NCBI GenBank assembly: GCA_002503205.1
Contig: DARE01000045.1
Coordinates: 27,014-91,013 of the forward strand
Direction of reading: 5' to 3'
Length of the DNA stretch: 64,000 nucleotides
DNA from: Thermoplasmatales archaeon UBA447
GTDB lineage: Archaea; Thermoplasmatota; Thermoplasmata; Thermoplasmatales; Thermoplasmataceae
Under the pieces are notes generated by a model. It was not told the origin of the DNA and ran no database searches. It worked only from the letters and a program-made list of their open reading frames with translations. The stretch's first letter is position 1. Each line of letters starts with the position of its first letter. Below, piece after piece: positions 46,797-55,461 of this stretch. The position numbers and the translations under genes are program-made.

Positions 46797-47573
46797 ATGG
46801 ATCAGACTGACAAACGGATAGTTTTCAACCTTCTGAAGAACGGAAGGGTATCCCAGAGGCAGATTGCTTCAGATCTTGGAATTTCTGCCCAGGTCTTAAA
46901 CTACAGAATGAACAAACTCATTGAGGATGGCATAATAAAAAACTTTTTCCTTCATGTTAACCCCCAGATATACGGGAAAATGGAGGAGTTCGCAGCTTTC
47001 AAGACAGAAAAACAGTATGATGGTGAGATCTCCCTCAAACTGAACTGTCTTGAGGAAATCACACTTTACGGTTTCGTAGGCACCTCCAGGGAGGAACTTA
47101 ACCAGAAAATAGCAATGGCAACTGAGGTGCTTGGTCTGCCTGTGATGAGATATCTCCCTCCGCCTCCAAAGATATCAATGAACATTCGGGACCTTGACTT
47201 CAAGATCATAGATCTACTGAAAAAAGACCCAAGGATGTCAATATCAAATATCGCTACCGCCCTTGATGTCCCATATATGTCTGTGAAAAGAAGGATCAAC
47301 CTCATGGAGGAGAACCGTGTAATAGGTGTTATTACTCAGGTTGATCTTTCAGGAGGTGAACTTGTCCTGTATTCCATATTTTCCAACTCTGTCGACAGCT
47401 TCTTCCCCTCTCTTGCGCAGAGCACAATATTCGCTATAAGAGATGCGTCAGCCGGATTTGCCCTCTGTTATGCTGATTCACTGAAGACAGCGAAGAGCAG
47501 TGTCACTAAAGTCAGGGAGCAGGATCCTGGCGCTGAAGTAATGGTTCTTTATGACTATGAGTTTTATCAGTAA
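46797..47573 (+). CDS. Lrp/AsnC-like regulator with two helix-turn-helix domains
   Basis: 258 residues. The first winged helix is at the N-terminus (DKRIVFNLLKNGRVSQRQIA and LGISAQVLNYRMNKL), followed by a short RAM-like half (SLKLNCLEEITLYGFVGTSR). A second winged helix begins near residue 136 (DFKIIDLLKKDPRMSISNIA, then LDVPYMSVKRRINLME) with another RAM-like half. So the protein looks like two fused AsnC units. A TATA-like ATATTTAATT (near 46769) is 27-28 bases before the ATG at 46797, preferred over the earlier start at 46779. Target genes unknown. Confidence 0.85.
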   Translation: MDQTDKRIVFNLLKNGRVSQRQIASDLGISAQVLNYRMNKLIEDGIIKNFFLHVNPQIYGKMEEFAAFKTEKQYDGEISLKLNCLEEITLYGFVGTSREELNQKIAMATEVLGLPVMRYLPPPPKISMNIRDLDFKIIDLLKKDPRMSISNIATALDVPYMSVKRRINLMEENRVIGVITQVDLSGGELVLYSIFSNSVDSFFPSLAQSTIFAIRDASAGFALCYADSLKTAKSSVTKVREQDPGAEVMVLYDYEFYQ

Positions 47574-47669
47574 TTCTTTAGCCGATTCATCTACTGGTAT
47601 GTGCTTTGAAAGCTCAACCGGACTCAAATGATTTATTACCCAATTAGCTCTTGATCCCGCTGGTTAACT

Positions 47670-48623
47670 ATGAAGGGAAAACGTATTCTCCTCACCGGAG
47701 GGGCGGGCTTTATTGGCTCAAACATGCTTGAGGCCCTTATCAGAGACAATGAGGTAACTGTATTTGACAACTTCTCAAATGTTGACAACAGGTATATCAG
47801 GAAATATGAGGAGGACAAACACTTCTCCCTTCACCAGGGGGATCTTGCCTTGCCCGATTCATACAAGGGCCTTGGAAAATTTGATGTGGTAATCCATCTT
47901 GCAGCAAACTCGGATGTTAAGAATGGGGCAGGTGATCCTGGAATAGATTACAGGAATAATGTGGAGGCAACATTCAGGCTCCTGGAATTCATGAGAAAAG
48001 AGGATGTCAGAGAGATGTTATTCTCCTCCAGCTCCACAGTTTATGGAGAGACAACTGTCCTCCCGACACCTGAATCCTATGGCCCATACATGCCAATCTC
48101 CAGTTATGGTGCCTCCAAGATGTCCTGTGAAGGTTTTATAACCGCATATTCCAATTATTACGGATTCAGAAGCACAATATTCCGCTTTGCCAATATTGTT
48201 GGGAAGAACTCCACACATGGGGTGATATACGATTTCATAAGGAAACTTCAGAAGAACCAGTCTGAACTGGAGGTTCTTGGTGACGGTACCCAGAGAAAAT
48301 CATATGTCCACGTTAGCGACTGCGTAAATTCAATGCTCTTTATCCATGATAGATCACAGAGAACAGACATTTACAACCTTGGAAACCCAGGAACAACAGG
48401 AGTTAAGAGGATTGCTGAAATAGTCCTTCAGCATATGAAATTAACAGACACAAGGATCCGTTATACTGGAGGGGAAGAGGGCCGTGGATGGAAAGGGGAT
48501 GTCAAGGTTGCGCAGCTTGATATCACAAAGATGCTGGCTACCGGGTGGAAGAACACCCTTGACAGTGAGCAGTCCGTGGTCAGGGCCACAAAGGAAACCC
48601 TTTCACAGATGGGGATAGCATGA
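47670..48623 (+). CDS. NAD-dependent sugar-nucleotide epimerase (GalE-like)
   Basis: 317 residues, extended short-chain dehydrogenase. It shows the Rossmann GGAGFIGSNMLE (residues 9-20), IHLAANSDV (near 73), the SSSTVYGE strand (near 115) and the catalytic Y-x3-K in SYGASKMSCEG (near 145). This is typical of UDP-glucose 4-epimerase or dTDP-glucose dehydratase relatives that build cell-surface glycans. Its stop overlaps the next gene's start by four bases. Confidence 0.9.
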   Translation: MKGKRILLTGGAGFIGSNMLEALIRDNEVTVFDNFSNVDNRYIRKYEEDKHFSLHQGDLALPDSYKGLGKFDVVIHLAANSDVKNGAGDPGIDYRNNVEATFRLLEFMRKEDVREMLFSSSSTVYGETTVLPTPESYGPYMPISSYGASKMSCEGFITAYSNYYGFRSTIFRFANIVGKNSTHGVIYDFIRKLQKNQSELEVLGDGTQRKSYVHVSDCVNSMLFIHDRSQRTDIYNLGNPGTTGVKRIAEIVLQHMKLTDTRIRYTGGEEGRGWKGDVKVAQLDITKMLATGWKNTLDSEQSVVRATKETLSQMGIA

Positions 48624-49687
48624 CCTCGGCGGACTATTCATACGATCCACTCATAAGGTGGGTGGTTAAGTATTCTCCAGTATCCAAATACAACATGTCA
48701 CTCAGTGGTCTTCCTGAGGTGAAATTCAGTGATTTTGGCATAGATACTTCATACCGCCCGGATTTGGGAGACAGAAAGGGGATGGAGAAAGTATTCAGGG
48801 ATGAGCTCTGTAAACTCTACGGCTTTCCTGAGAAGAATGTCCTGATCACAACTGGAGGTTCAGAGTCCATATTCCTCCTGAGTAAATACTTCCTTGACAG
48901 GAAATTCAGCATAATGGAGGGATATCCTGAATACCCTCCACTCTTCACAGTCCCGGAATCCATGGGTGGCAAGATATCGAAGCACACCTATTCCTCTGTC
49001 AGGGAAAAGTTTCTGACCGCAGGACCAAGAGACGTGATGTTCATGTCCAATCCCAACAATCCTCTGGGAAGCTATATCAGAAAGGATATGGTTTCAGGCC
49101 TTCTAAGGTCTGGAGGAGATGCTCCTTGGATATATGCAGATGAGGCTTTTCTTGAATTCATGCTACAGAACCGTCCAGAAAGCCTTTTCGCAGATGGGTA
49201 CAACATTGTAATTAACGGAAGCATGACAAAATTCTATGGCTTCTCCAATTTCAGAGTTGGATGGATAGTTGGGCCGGAATCCATGATCAGGCAGCTTGAC
49301 ATCCTCAGATCCATAACTGGAGCACAGAATCCGTCATATCCTTTGTGGATTGCCACGCAATGCCTTCAGAACAGGGAGAAATTCCAGAAAAGGGCCAGAG
49401 CTGTTGTTGGCAGGGACCTTTCATTACTGCGCTCATTTCTGTCAAAACATTCCGAACTTAAGCTTGAGGCCGATCCTGGGAATGTCAGCTTCTGCTTCAT
49501 AAAATATTCCTTTGATATGGACTCAGAGGCTTTCTGCTCCACTCTCTTGGACAGAACTGGTGTTCTTCTGTCGCCAGGATCATACTTTGGCCTTGAGAGA
49601 GGTTTCAGGATGTGCCTCACCCAGAATGAAAGAGAATTTTCGGAATCGCTTGAAGCCCTGGGAAAATTTCTTGACTCAATGAATTAG
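48620..49687 (+). CDS. PLP-dependent aminotransferase class I/II (HisC/CobD-like)
   Basis: 355 residues. Motifs are TTGGSESIF (near residue 76), the SNPNNPLGSY Asn/Pro loop (near 143), the Asp in IYADEAF (near 174) and the Schiff-base lysine in SMTKFYGFSNFRVGW (near 205). Family members include histidinol-phosphate aminotransferase and the CobD threonine-phosphate decarboxylase. As other his or cob genes are absent and the gene is coupled (ATGA) to an epimerase, a role in amino-sugar or nucleotide-sugar metabolism is also possible. Confidence 0.85.
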   Translation: MTSADYSYDPLIRWVVKYSPVSKYNMSLSGLPEVKFSDFGIDTSYRPDLGDRKGMEKVFRDELCKLYGFPEKNVLITTGGSESIFLLSKYFLDRKFSIMEGYPEYPPLFTVPESMGGKISKHTYSSVREKFLTAGPRDVMFMSNPNNPLGSYIRKDMVSGLLRSGGDAPWIYADEAFLEFMLQNRPESLFADGYNIVINGSMTKFYGFSNFRVGWIVGPESMIRQLDILRSITGAQNPSYPLWIATQCLQNREKFQKRARAVVGRDLSLLRSFLSKHSELKLEADPGNVSFCFIKYSFDMDSEAFCSTLLDRTGVLLSPGSYFGLERGFRMCLTQNEREFSESLEALGKFLDSMN

Positions 49688-49690
49688 GAG

Positions 49691-51532
49691 TCATAGAAAT
49701 TTTCTGAACCATTTCAGGGTCTCAGTGAATTCCGCCTCCATGTGCTTTTTTTCCGAAAATCCATGGCCCTCCCTTGGGAAAAGGAGAAGCCTGACATCCT
49801 TTCCCTTATCCTTCATTGCCTGATACATCTCGAATGCCTGGGATTTTGGCACAACCGGATCCTCAATGCCCTGCATGATCAGAAGAGGGACTTTCATGTG
49901 GTCTATATAGTTAAGGGGAGAAAATTTCTCATACAGATTCCTCCTGTATGGATCCTCGTTGTAGTGGGCCCTGTCCCATGCTGGAGCGAGGGAAGTCCCA
50001 TGGAAGCTCACCCAGTTCGAAATGCCGAATAGTGCTACTCCAGTTCTGAAAACTTCAGTCTGAGTAACTGCCCACATAGTCATGAAACCGCCATAGGAGC
50101 CGCCTTTTATGAAAATGTCCTGCGTCTTCACCCTTCCTGTCTCTTTCAGATATTCAATTCCAGAGAGAATGTCCTGGAAATCCATGCCTCCCATATCGCC
50201 TATGTTAGCTTCTGCATATTCTCTTCCCTTCCCGGTGCTTCCCCGGTAGTTCGGAAGAAATACTGAGAACCCCTCATCAACGTAAATTGTGCTCCTGTCT
50301 ACTATTGACGGATAAGAAAATGATGTTGGGCCCCCATGGACATTTACAATGAGTGGTGATTCAGGTTTATCTGAAATGAGATATCCATATATCTCCGTGC
50401 CATCTTTTGATTTCCACCTGAGGAACTCTGTTTTGTGAGGTTTGGTCCCTTTGATTTCATGATTAATGTCAGTAAGTGATTTTCTGCCATCAAGCCCAAA
50501 TGAATACACCTCCTGTGGGCTTTCCGGATCTGTGAAAGGCAGAATGAAATATTTTCCGTACAGGGAAAAGGATGGGGAAGGGCCAGGAACTGATGTGCCC
50601 TGCGTTTCCCACAGGTCATTCCATTTCCCATCATAGGAGCTTATTCCCGTGGTGTTTTCCTCTCTCCAGAGAGCAACCACTTCATTTCCCCTGAACTGAA
50701 GGCAGGTGTATGTCCTTTTATGGCCCTCTGTAAGATTTTTCACAGTGCCATCTTTTGCACTGTACAGGAGGACATCCCCGGAAGTGAGCCCTCTATCGCT
50801 GCATATGCTCTCCAGTACAGATACATTCCCGGAAGATGATATTCTTGGGCAGGAGAGTTCTCTCCATTTCGGATCATATATCTCCTTCACTCCTTTTCCT
50901 TCAAGATCAAGTGTGAAGAGCCTTGAATTATACCACGCAGACTCCCCCTTTTCCCTTGAGGCAGATATGACGATCTTCCCTGCCCTCTCATAGAAATCCC
51001 AGACCTGCAGATTCTCGGTGATTCTGCTTATTCCCATACCTGGAATGTAATGATATAGCGAGCTGTAACAATCATCATCCATGAAGAAATACTGGTCACT
51101 CCCTTCCTCTTTCTCCTTAACCCTCTGAGGACCATCAGCATCCTTCATTATGAATAGAACTCCTCCAGCTGATGATATGAGGATCTCCTGGGGTTTGGAT
51201 GAAAGTTTTACTAGTTCTGGTGACCATCCGGAAGATGAAATGGTGGAGCCAAGCCCTATACCTGATTCTGATCCCTTCTTCCAGGCAAATGCAATCCTTA
51301 ACCCGTCATCAGAGACAGAGGGCCTGTCATAGTTTATTTTCTCATCCTTGAGCGTCAGGATCTTCTTTCCTTCAGATACATCATACATTTCTATGAATGA
51401 TCTGTTATCCTTGCCCTTCTCCCTGTAGGTATTGGATGCTGAAACTGCGAAGTATCTTCCATCAGGTGTTGATGAGAAGCCTGAGATGTTCTTCATGGCA
51501 AACAGCCTTTCTATCCCTTTTTCCATTTGCAT
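49691..51532 (-). CDS. S9-family peptidase (prolyl oligopeptidase/acylaminoacyl-peptidase-like)
   Basis: 613 residues. An N-terminal beta-propeller (about 1-360) precedes the alpha/beta-hydrolase domain. The nucleophile Ser lies in GGSYGGF (near 455), the Asp near 545 in GIEDPVV and the His in EGHGFSEK near 585, with HGGPTSFSYP (near 378) as the oxyanion strand. No signal peptide: a cytoplasmic peptide-processing enzyme, likely downstream of the proteasome or tricorn system. A shared symmetric TATA box at 51554-51561 points to the ATG at 51532. Confidence 0.92.
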   Translation of the reverse strand: MQMEKGIERLFAMKNISGFSSTPDGRYFAVSASNTYREKGKDNRSFIEMYDVSEGKKILTLKDEKINYDRPSVSDDGLRIAFAWKKGSESGIGLGSTISSSGWSPELVKLSSKPQEILISSAGGVLFIMKDADGPQRVKEKEEGSDQYFFMDDDCYSSLYHYIPGMGISRITENLQVWDFYERAGKIVISASREKGESAWYNSRLFTLDLEGKGVKEIYDPKWRELSCPRISSSGNVSVLESICSDRGLTSGDVLLYSAKDGTVKNLTEGHKRTYTCLQFRGNEVVALWREENTTGISSYDGKWNDLWETQGTSVPGPSPSFSLYGKYFILPFTDPESPQEVYSFGLDGRKSLTDINHEIKGTKPHKTEFLRWKSKDGTEIYGYLISDKPESPLIVNVHGGPTSFSYPSIVDRSTIYVDEGFSVFLPNYRGSTGKGREYAEANIGDMGGMDFQDILSGIEYLKETGRVKTQDIFIKGGSYGGFMTMWAVTQTEVFRTGVALFGISNWVSFHGTSLAPAWDRAHYNEDPYRRNLYEKFSPLNYIDHMKVPLLIMQGIEDPVVPKSQAFEMYQAMKDKGKDVRLLLFPREGHGFSEKKHMEAEFTETLKWFRKFL

Positions 51533-51553
51533 ACCGGGCAATGTCGCTGAAAC

Positions 51554-51561
51554 TATTTTAT
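51554..51561. promoter_or_regulatory. Symmetric TATA box serving two divergent leaderless genes
   Basis: TATTTTAT on the plus strand reads ATAAAATA on the minus strand. Its centre is about 26 bases from the ATG of the S9 peptidase (51532) on one side and the TTG of the next gene (51584) on the other. Purine-rich BRE-like sequence (GAAAC, and AAAG on the opposite strand) flanks it on both sides. The geometry fits one TBP-binding site used in both directions. Confidence 0.6.
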
Positions 51562-51583
51562 CTTTACAGAGAATTTCAGTGCC

Positions 51584-52222
51584 TTGCCAGACAGTTCGAT
51601 CAGATGGAGGGAACTCGCATTCAGTGAACCTGATGTTATGACCGATTCAGTTGCATACAGGGAAAAGTCACATCTTCTTCTCCCATCTAAGGGTGAAATT
51701 AACAGTTTTCTTGCCATTATGTCCAGAGACAGCATACGCTTCTTCATAGGTTCTGATGGGCTAAACTCACTGACACGAATGGAGGCATTCTTCCACAGGG
51801 TTTATTCTGCAGTGGCGTCTGAGCCTGTTTCTGATATCAAGGAGAGCATTGAAAGCATGATTCTCACCAACAGCCTGAGATCACATTTCATCAGGGATTT
51901 CTATGCCCCTTCATTTGTCAGGGGCCTGTTCGATCTTCAGGCGGCAACCGACCTGGAGTCTGTCGTATATGAGGTGAATTTGCGCACTGGAGGATTTCAT
52001 CATGGAAGATACAGATTCAACTTCTTCATCAGAATCGGAACCTCTGATCCGGAAGGCCTTGGAGAGGTGAAGAAACTAGTTTTCAGGGAGATGCTTAATC
52101 TCAGGAGACAGTCAAGGTGGAAACTGAGGACTGATAAGTACGCAACCTCGGACGATATCCTCAGAAACCCCGGGAACCTTATCAATTTCATCAGAATACC
52201 AAGTGAAAGAGATTCATTCTGA
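51584..52222 (+). CDS. Unrecognised 212-residue protein
   Basis: I do not recognise it. It is mixed alpha/beta: a short strand-rich start (SIRWRELAFSEPDV), MSRDSIRFFIG (near 45), a helical middle (LTRMEAFFHRVYSAVASE, IKESIESMI), and a basic strand-rich end (GRYRFNFFIRIG, RRQSRWKLRTDK). No catalytic motif and no membrane segment. The TTG start at 51584 is favoured by the symmetric TATA box 26 bases upstream; ATG at 51638 is the fallback. It shares a promoter with the S9 peptidase and overlaps the convergent next gene by nine bases. Confidence 0.7.
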   Translation: MPDSSIRWRELAFSEPDVMTDSVAYREKSHLLLPSKGEINSFLAIMSRDSIRFFIGSDGLNSLTRMEAFFHRVYSAVASEPVSDIKESIESMILTNSLRSHFIRDFYAPSFVRGLFDLQAATDLESVVYEVNLRTGGFHHGRYRFNFFIRIGTSDPEGLGEVKKLVFREMLNLRRQSRWKLRTDKYATSDDILRNPGNLINFIRIPSERDSF

Positions 52223-52648
52223 AGACCTATCATCCTCTCCATTGAGGATCTCAACACACTTTTCAGCCACAGCCTCCGAATTTTTTTCATCCAGGCCTGA
52301 TTCAACTGCAGCCTTTGCAAAATCACCGTAAATTGAATCCAGATACTGGCGGTAGTGCCTCACAGCCATCTTTGAGTCCTGGTCATCTGGAATCCTGAAT
52401 TTCAGTTTACCTGAAATGAGGCAGATCCTTGCAAATTTTGCCTGCTGAATGCTGCTGAAAAATATTCTCTCCCCATCGATGAAGAGGTTCACGCCTTCAA
52501 GCTCCCTGTACATGCTGAGGTCCCTGAATTCATGAACACTGAATTCCCTTCCGGGATATCCCTCTGGAAGGAAATCACCAGGAAAATCTTTCAGAGGAAA
52601 TTTTCTGATCAGTTTTGCAGCGATCTCTCTGGCTTCTGTCTCATCCAT
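52214..52648 (-). CDS. Unrecognised 144-residue protein
   Basis: Unknown. A helical N-terminus (EAREIAAKLIRKFPL), a beta-rich middle with GVNLFIDGERIFFSSI (near 52-67), and a helical, acidic C-terminus (YRQYLDSIYGDFAKAAVESG). It reads as a soluble small domain, possibly nucleic-acid or protein binding, with no motif to support more. A minus-strand TATA-like TGTAAATAC (near 52675) is 27 bases before the ATG, so it is a real, separately transcribed leaderless gene. It runs convergently into 51584-52222. Confidence 0.65.
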   Translation of the reverse strand: MDETEAREIAAKLIRKFPLKDFPGDFLPEGYPGREFSVHEFRDLSMYRELEGVNLFIDGERIFFSSIQQAKFARICLISGKLKFRIPDDQDSKMAVRHYRQYLDSIYGDFAKAAVESGLDEKNSEAVAEKCVEILNGEDDRSSE

Positions 52649-52716
52649 ATGTTCTGATCTCTTTGTAGTATTTACACGCTGAGTTACCTTAAAGTGTTAT
52701 CAAGCATTCCCTGCGG

Positions 52717-52947
52717 ATGGATTTTCTTTCGCCTGTAAACATATACGGTGCCATTGTCCTGGTAATAATGATGCTGTTCTATTTCCGAGAATCACGCGGG
52801 AAAATATACACACTCCTCTTTGGGATAGCCTGCTTCTTCTCCTCATCCTACGGTTTCCTCTCTGGAGCGTGGTCCTTTGGGGTCATAGAGCTTGCCTGGG
52901 GGCTCATGACACTGAGAAAGTATGTTGGACTCGGAGGGAAAAGATGA
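52717..52947 (+). CDS. Small membrane protein (CBU_0592-like)
   Basis: 76 residues, two to three membrane helices: NIYGAIVLVIMMLFYF (near 8-23), the basic loop RESRGK, IYTLLFGIACFFSSSYGFL (near 30-48) and WSFGVIELAWGLMTL with a basic end. The pattern recalls the CBU_0592-type small membrane family. A TATA-like CTTAAAGTG (near 52690) lies about 27 bases before the ATG. Its stop abuts the stop of atpI on the other strand. Function unknown. Confidence 0.75.
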   Translation: MDFLSPVNIYGAIVLVIMMLFYFRESRGKIYTLLFGIACFFSSSYGFLSGAWSFGVIELAWGLMTLRKYVGLGGKR

Positions 52948-54942
52948 TCAGCTCTTTCCTGCCTCTTCCTCCAGGGAGTAACTGGGAATCGTGTGGTTCC
53001 TTCTTGAGGAGAACGGGTGGAAATAGTGGCCGTTTCCCTTATAGAATTTAGAGAAGAACTCCACATAAAGAAGCCTTGCGCCCTGAATACCTGGTTCGAA
53101 TATTGCTATGACCAGGTTGAAAAGCTGGCCCAGAACAAGGATTATGATTCCAACGATTGCAAGGAGAGGTGATTTCTCAACACCCTTCATGAATATCAGA
53201 TCTATAACCTCTGAAAGTATAACCGAGGCTAGGAGAATGCCCAGAATTCGGGTATATGAGAGTATGTGGCTTATTATTGAAAGGACCTCTATTGCACCTG
53301 TTGCCTTCTCCGTGGCAATGACAGTGCCGACTCCAGCAATGATCATTGCAATGGAAATTGGGGTCTGCGGGCTAGTTGAGAAATTGAACGCCAGATCGTG
53401 ATGGATTAGCGCAAGCCCCAGAATGGCAAATCCCCATGATACAAGGATCCATCCGATTCTGCTCACCATTCCAGCCCTGTGCCTCCTGTAATATTCGTTA
53501 ATGAAACCAAGAACAAGGCCGAACGATACCATTCCAAGGCCTATGTACCCTGTGAATAGAAGAAGCTTTGGAACCATAACAGACTGTGGCACCAGAGCAA
53601 CCGGCTGAGGCGGGAAAGCTCCTATGTGGGCCCCACTGAATCCAGAAATGAGCTGGAACACTGTGACAGGAAGAAGTGGAAACCCGAAGAATGAATTGAA
53701 TAGCAATCCTGCAACTATGGCTACGATTGACCCCACCATAAGAGTTTTGGCAAGAACTCTCAGTGGGTTTTTTCCGAAAATCGTCAGTGCGAATGAGGTG
53801 AGTTTCTTCGGTACAATCGTTTTTGGATTTGGTGAATTGAGCTTCTTTGACATCCATATTGAAAGCGCAAGGATGACCAGCCCGTAACCCCAGTCTCCAA
53901 CCATGATCCCGAAGAATACAGGGAAGATTATCCCAAATATTATTGTTGGATCCACCTCATATTCCTGTGGAAGTGAGTAGAACCGGACAAAGAATTCGTA
54001 GAATCTGAACCTTCTGGGATTGTTGAACATTGTCGGAGGCTCCTCGGAGGACTCTATCTCCCTTATTATTATCTTTCCGCCGGAGACATTTTCAAGAAGC
54101 CTTGACATTGGTTTGAAACGCTTGCTGGGTATCCACCCCTCCATGACAAATGTATCCTCTGTCGTGAGGAACTTTTCAGATACCTCCAGTTTTCTGTTTT
54201 CGATCTCAAGCTGCTCACGGATCTGGACAATCCTCTCCCAGTATCTGGATGAAATGGATTTCAGCTCCTCCATTACTTCCTTCAGAGTATTGCTGTTATC
54301 CTCCAGCCGCTTTTTGAGCATAGCCCTGTAGTCCTGCGATCTTCCGCTCATCTCCGGAATATGTAGCATTGAGAGAGCGTTGTCGTTGACGATCCTTGCA
54401 AGATCCGAATCGGCACCATGCCTGATGGATACAAGAACTGAGGAATCGGAAACAGGGTGCATAAGAACAGGTTTGAGTTGTTCCAGCAATGGCCTTATTG
54501 CCGCTGTCTCGTTTCCGGAGACAACGTATGAGGTGATTGTGAGGCCACTGAGGATACCAAGATCTAGATTAAAATCACCGAGGCTGTCAAGAGCAGAAAG
54601 CCGGTTTTCGATCTCCTTCTTTTCTGAGAGCAGATCTTCCTCCCTTCTTTTCAGTGTGGATATCTCATCGTCCAGATTCAGGGATTCCGCTTCCTTCAGA
54701 AGTGTTTCCATGTCGAAGCTTGCTTTGCTCTCAGCCTGAGATGGGGGCAAAGCCACCTCATATCCTCTGAACCTCTGAAGCAGTGCATTGATCTTTCTGT
54801 ATATTTCATCTGGCCTGCCTGGCCTTAACAGTTTTCCAATGTCGCCAGATACAGGTTCAAGCTGTATTACACCGGAATCATGAAGTGCCGAGACAATTGG
54901 CCCCTTCATTGATGATGAGGCAATTATCCTTACTCTTGACAT
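52948..54942 (-). CDS. atpI: A-type ATP synthase subunit I (a-like)
   Basis: About 664 residues. A cytoplasmic coiled-coil N-terminal half (1-335, with STLKRREEDLLSEKKEIENR-type helices) acts as peripheral stalk/stator. A membrane half has around eight helices and forms the proton half-channels against the c ring, including FGIMVGDWGYGLVI (near 355) and SHILSYTRILGILLASVIL (near 550-568) with the essential Arg. A TTG at 54963 is in frame; the ATG at 54942 gives the normal start MSRVRIIASS. It is the last gene of the ATPase operon. Confidence 0.95.
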   Translation of the reverse strand: MSRVRIIASSSMKGPIVSALHDSGVIQLEPVSGDIGKLLRPGRPDEIYRKINALLQRFRGYEVALPPSQAESKASFDMETLLKEAESLNLDDEISTLKRREEDLLSEKKEIENRLSALDSLGDFNLDLGILSGLTITSYVVSGNETAAIRPLLEQLKPVLMHPVSDSSVLVSIRHGADSDLARIVNDNALSMLHIPEMSGRSQDYRAMLKKRLEDNSNTLKEVMEELKSISSRYWERIVQIREQLEIENRKLEVSEKFLTTEDTFVMEGWIPSKRFKPMSRLLENVSGGKIIIREIESSEEPPTMFNNPRRFRFYEFFVRFYSLPQEYEVDPTIIFGIIFPVFFGIMVGDWGYGLVILALSIWMSKKLNSPNPKTIVPKKLTSFALTIFGKNPLRVLAKTLMVGSIVAIVAGLLFNSFFGFPLLPVTVFQLISGFSGAHIGAFPPQPVALVPQSVMVPKLLLFTGYIGLGMVSFGLVLGFINEYYRRHRAGMVSRIGWILVSWGFAILGLALIHHDLAFNFSTSPQTPISIAMIIAGVGTVIATEKATGAIEVLSIISHILSYTRILGILLASVILSEVIDLIFMKGVEKSPLLAIVGIIILVLGQLFNLVIAIFEPGIQGARLLYVEFFSKFYKGNGHYFHPFSSRRNHTIPSYSLEEEAGKS

Positions 54943-54964
54943 ATTTTCCGGTTTGAGGCTCAAA

Positions 54965-55297
54965 TTACTTCACACCCGCGTATTCCTTCAGGAGTCTGTC
55001 AAAAAGGGCAACCAGATCCTCATCAGATATCATGAGCTTCATCCTTGAGGCCTTTATCCTTGCATTCTCAAGTATTCTGGATGCTTCCTCCTCGGCCTCC
55101 TTTCTGGATGCTTCAATTTTCCTTTCCCTCTCCTCAGAAAGTTTTTTCTCTGTCTCAAGAAGGCTGTTCCTGAGGCTTTCCTCCAGTGCTTTCAGCTCGG
55201 CTTCCTTCTGTGATTTCATCTCTTCTACGGAGAGAGAGACATCATTCTCCTTGTCCTTTATTGCTTTAAGCGTGTCGAGATCGTCCATCAATTTCAC
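54965..55297 (-). CDS. atpH: A-type ATP synthase subunit H (stalk coiled coil)
   Basis: 110 residues, nearly all coiled coil (Glu/Lys/Arg-rich: AELKALEESLRNSLLETEKK, then EASRKEAEEEASRILENARI) with an essential flexible end. With subunit E it forms the peripheral stalk. The GTG start at 55297 overlaps the stop of the small upstream gene by four bases (GTGA); ATG at 55288 is the alternative. Confidence 0.9.
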   Translation of the reverse strand: MKLMDDLDTLKAIKDKENDVSLSVEEMKSQKEAELKALEESLRNSLLETEKKLSEERERKIEASRKEAEEEASRILENARIKASRMKLMISDEDLVALFDRLLKEYAGVK

Positions 55298-55461
55298 CTC
55301 AGCAGAAAGAAAGCCAGCACGAACAGTGCAATGGAAGGGTTCAGGAAGCCAAACAGGATCCTTATGTTCCTGAAGCGCCTGAGATTCCTGTTGTTCTTTA
55401 GGTCATCGAAGGTTATCTGCCTTGTTGGATAGTATTTCACATACTTTGTCCAGTACTTCAC
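55294..55461 (-). CDS. Unlisted 55-residue membrane protein inside the ATP synthase operon
   Basis: Between subunits D and H a 55-codon frame starts with GTG at 55461. Its start overlaps the stop of atpD by four bases and its stop overlaps the GTG of atpH by four bases, the same GTGA coupling at both ends. The product has a basic, Tyr-rich N-terminus (MKYWTKYVKYYPTRQ), a basic middle (KNNRNLRRFRN) and one C-terminal membrane helix (about 35-54, ILFGFLNPSIALFVLAFFLL). It is not a known A-ATPase subunit to my knowledge. Coupling and membrane character suggest a stator or assembly factor (inference). Confidence 0.78.
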   Translation of the reverse strand: MKYWTKYVKYYPTRQITFDDLKNNRNLRRFRNIRILFGFLNPSIALFVLAFFLLR

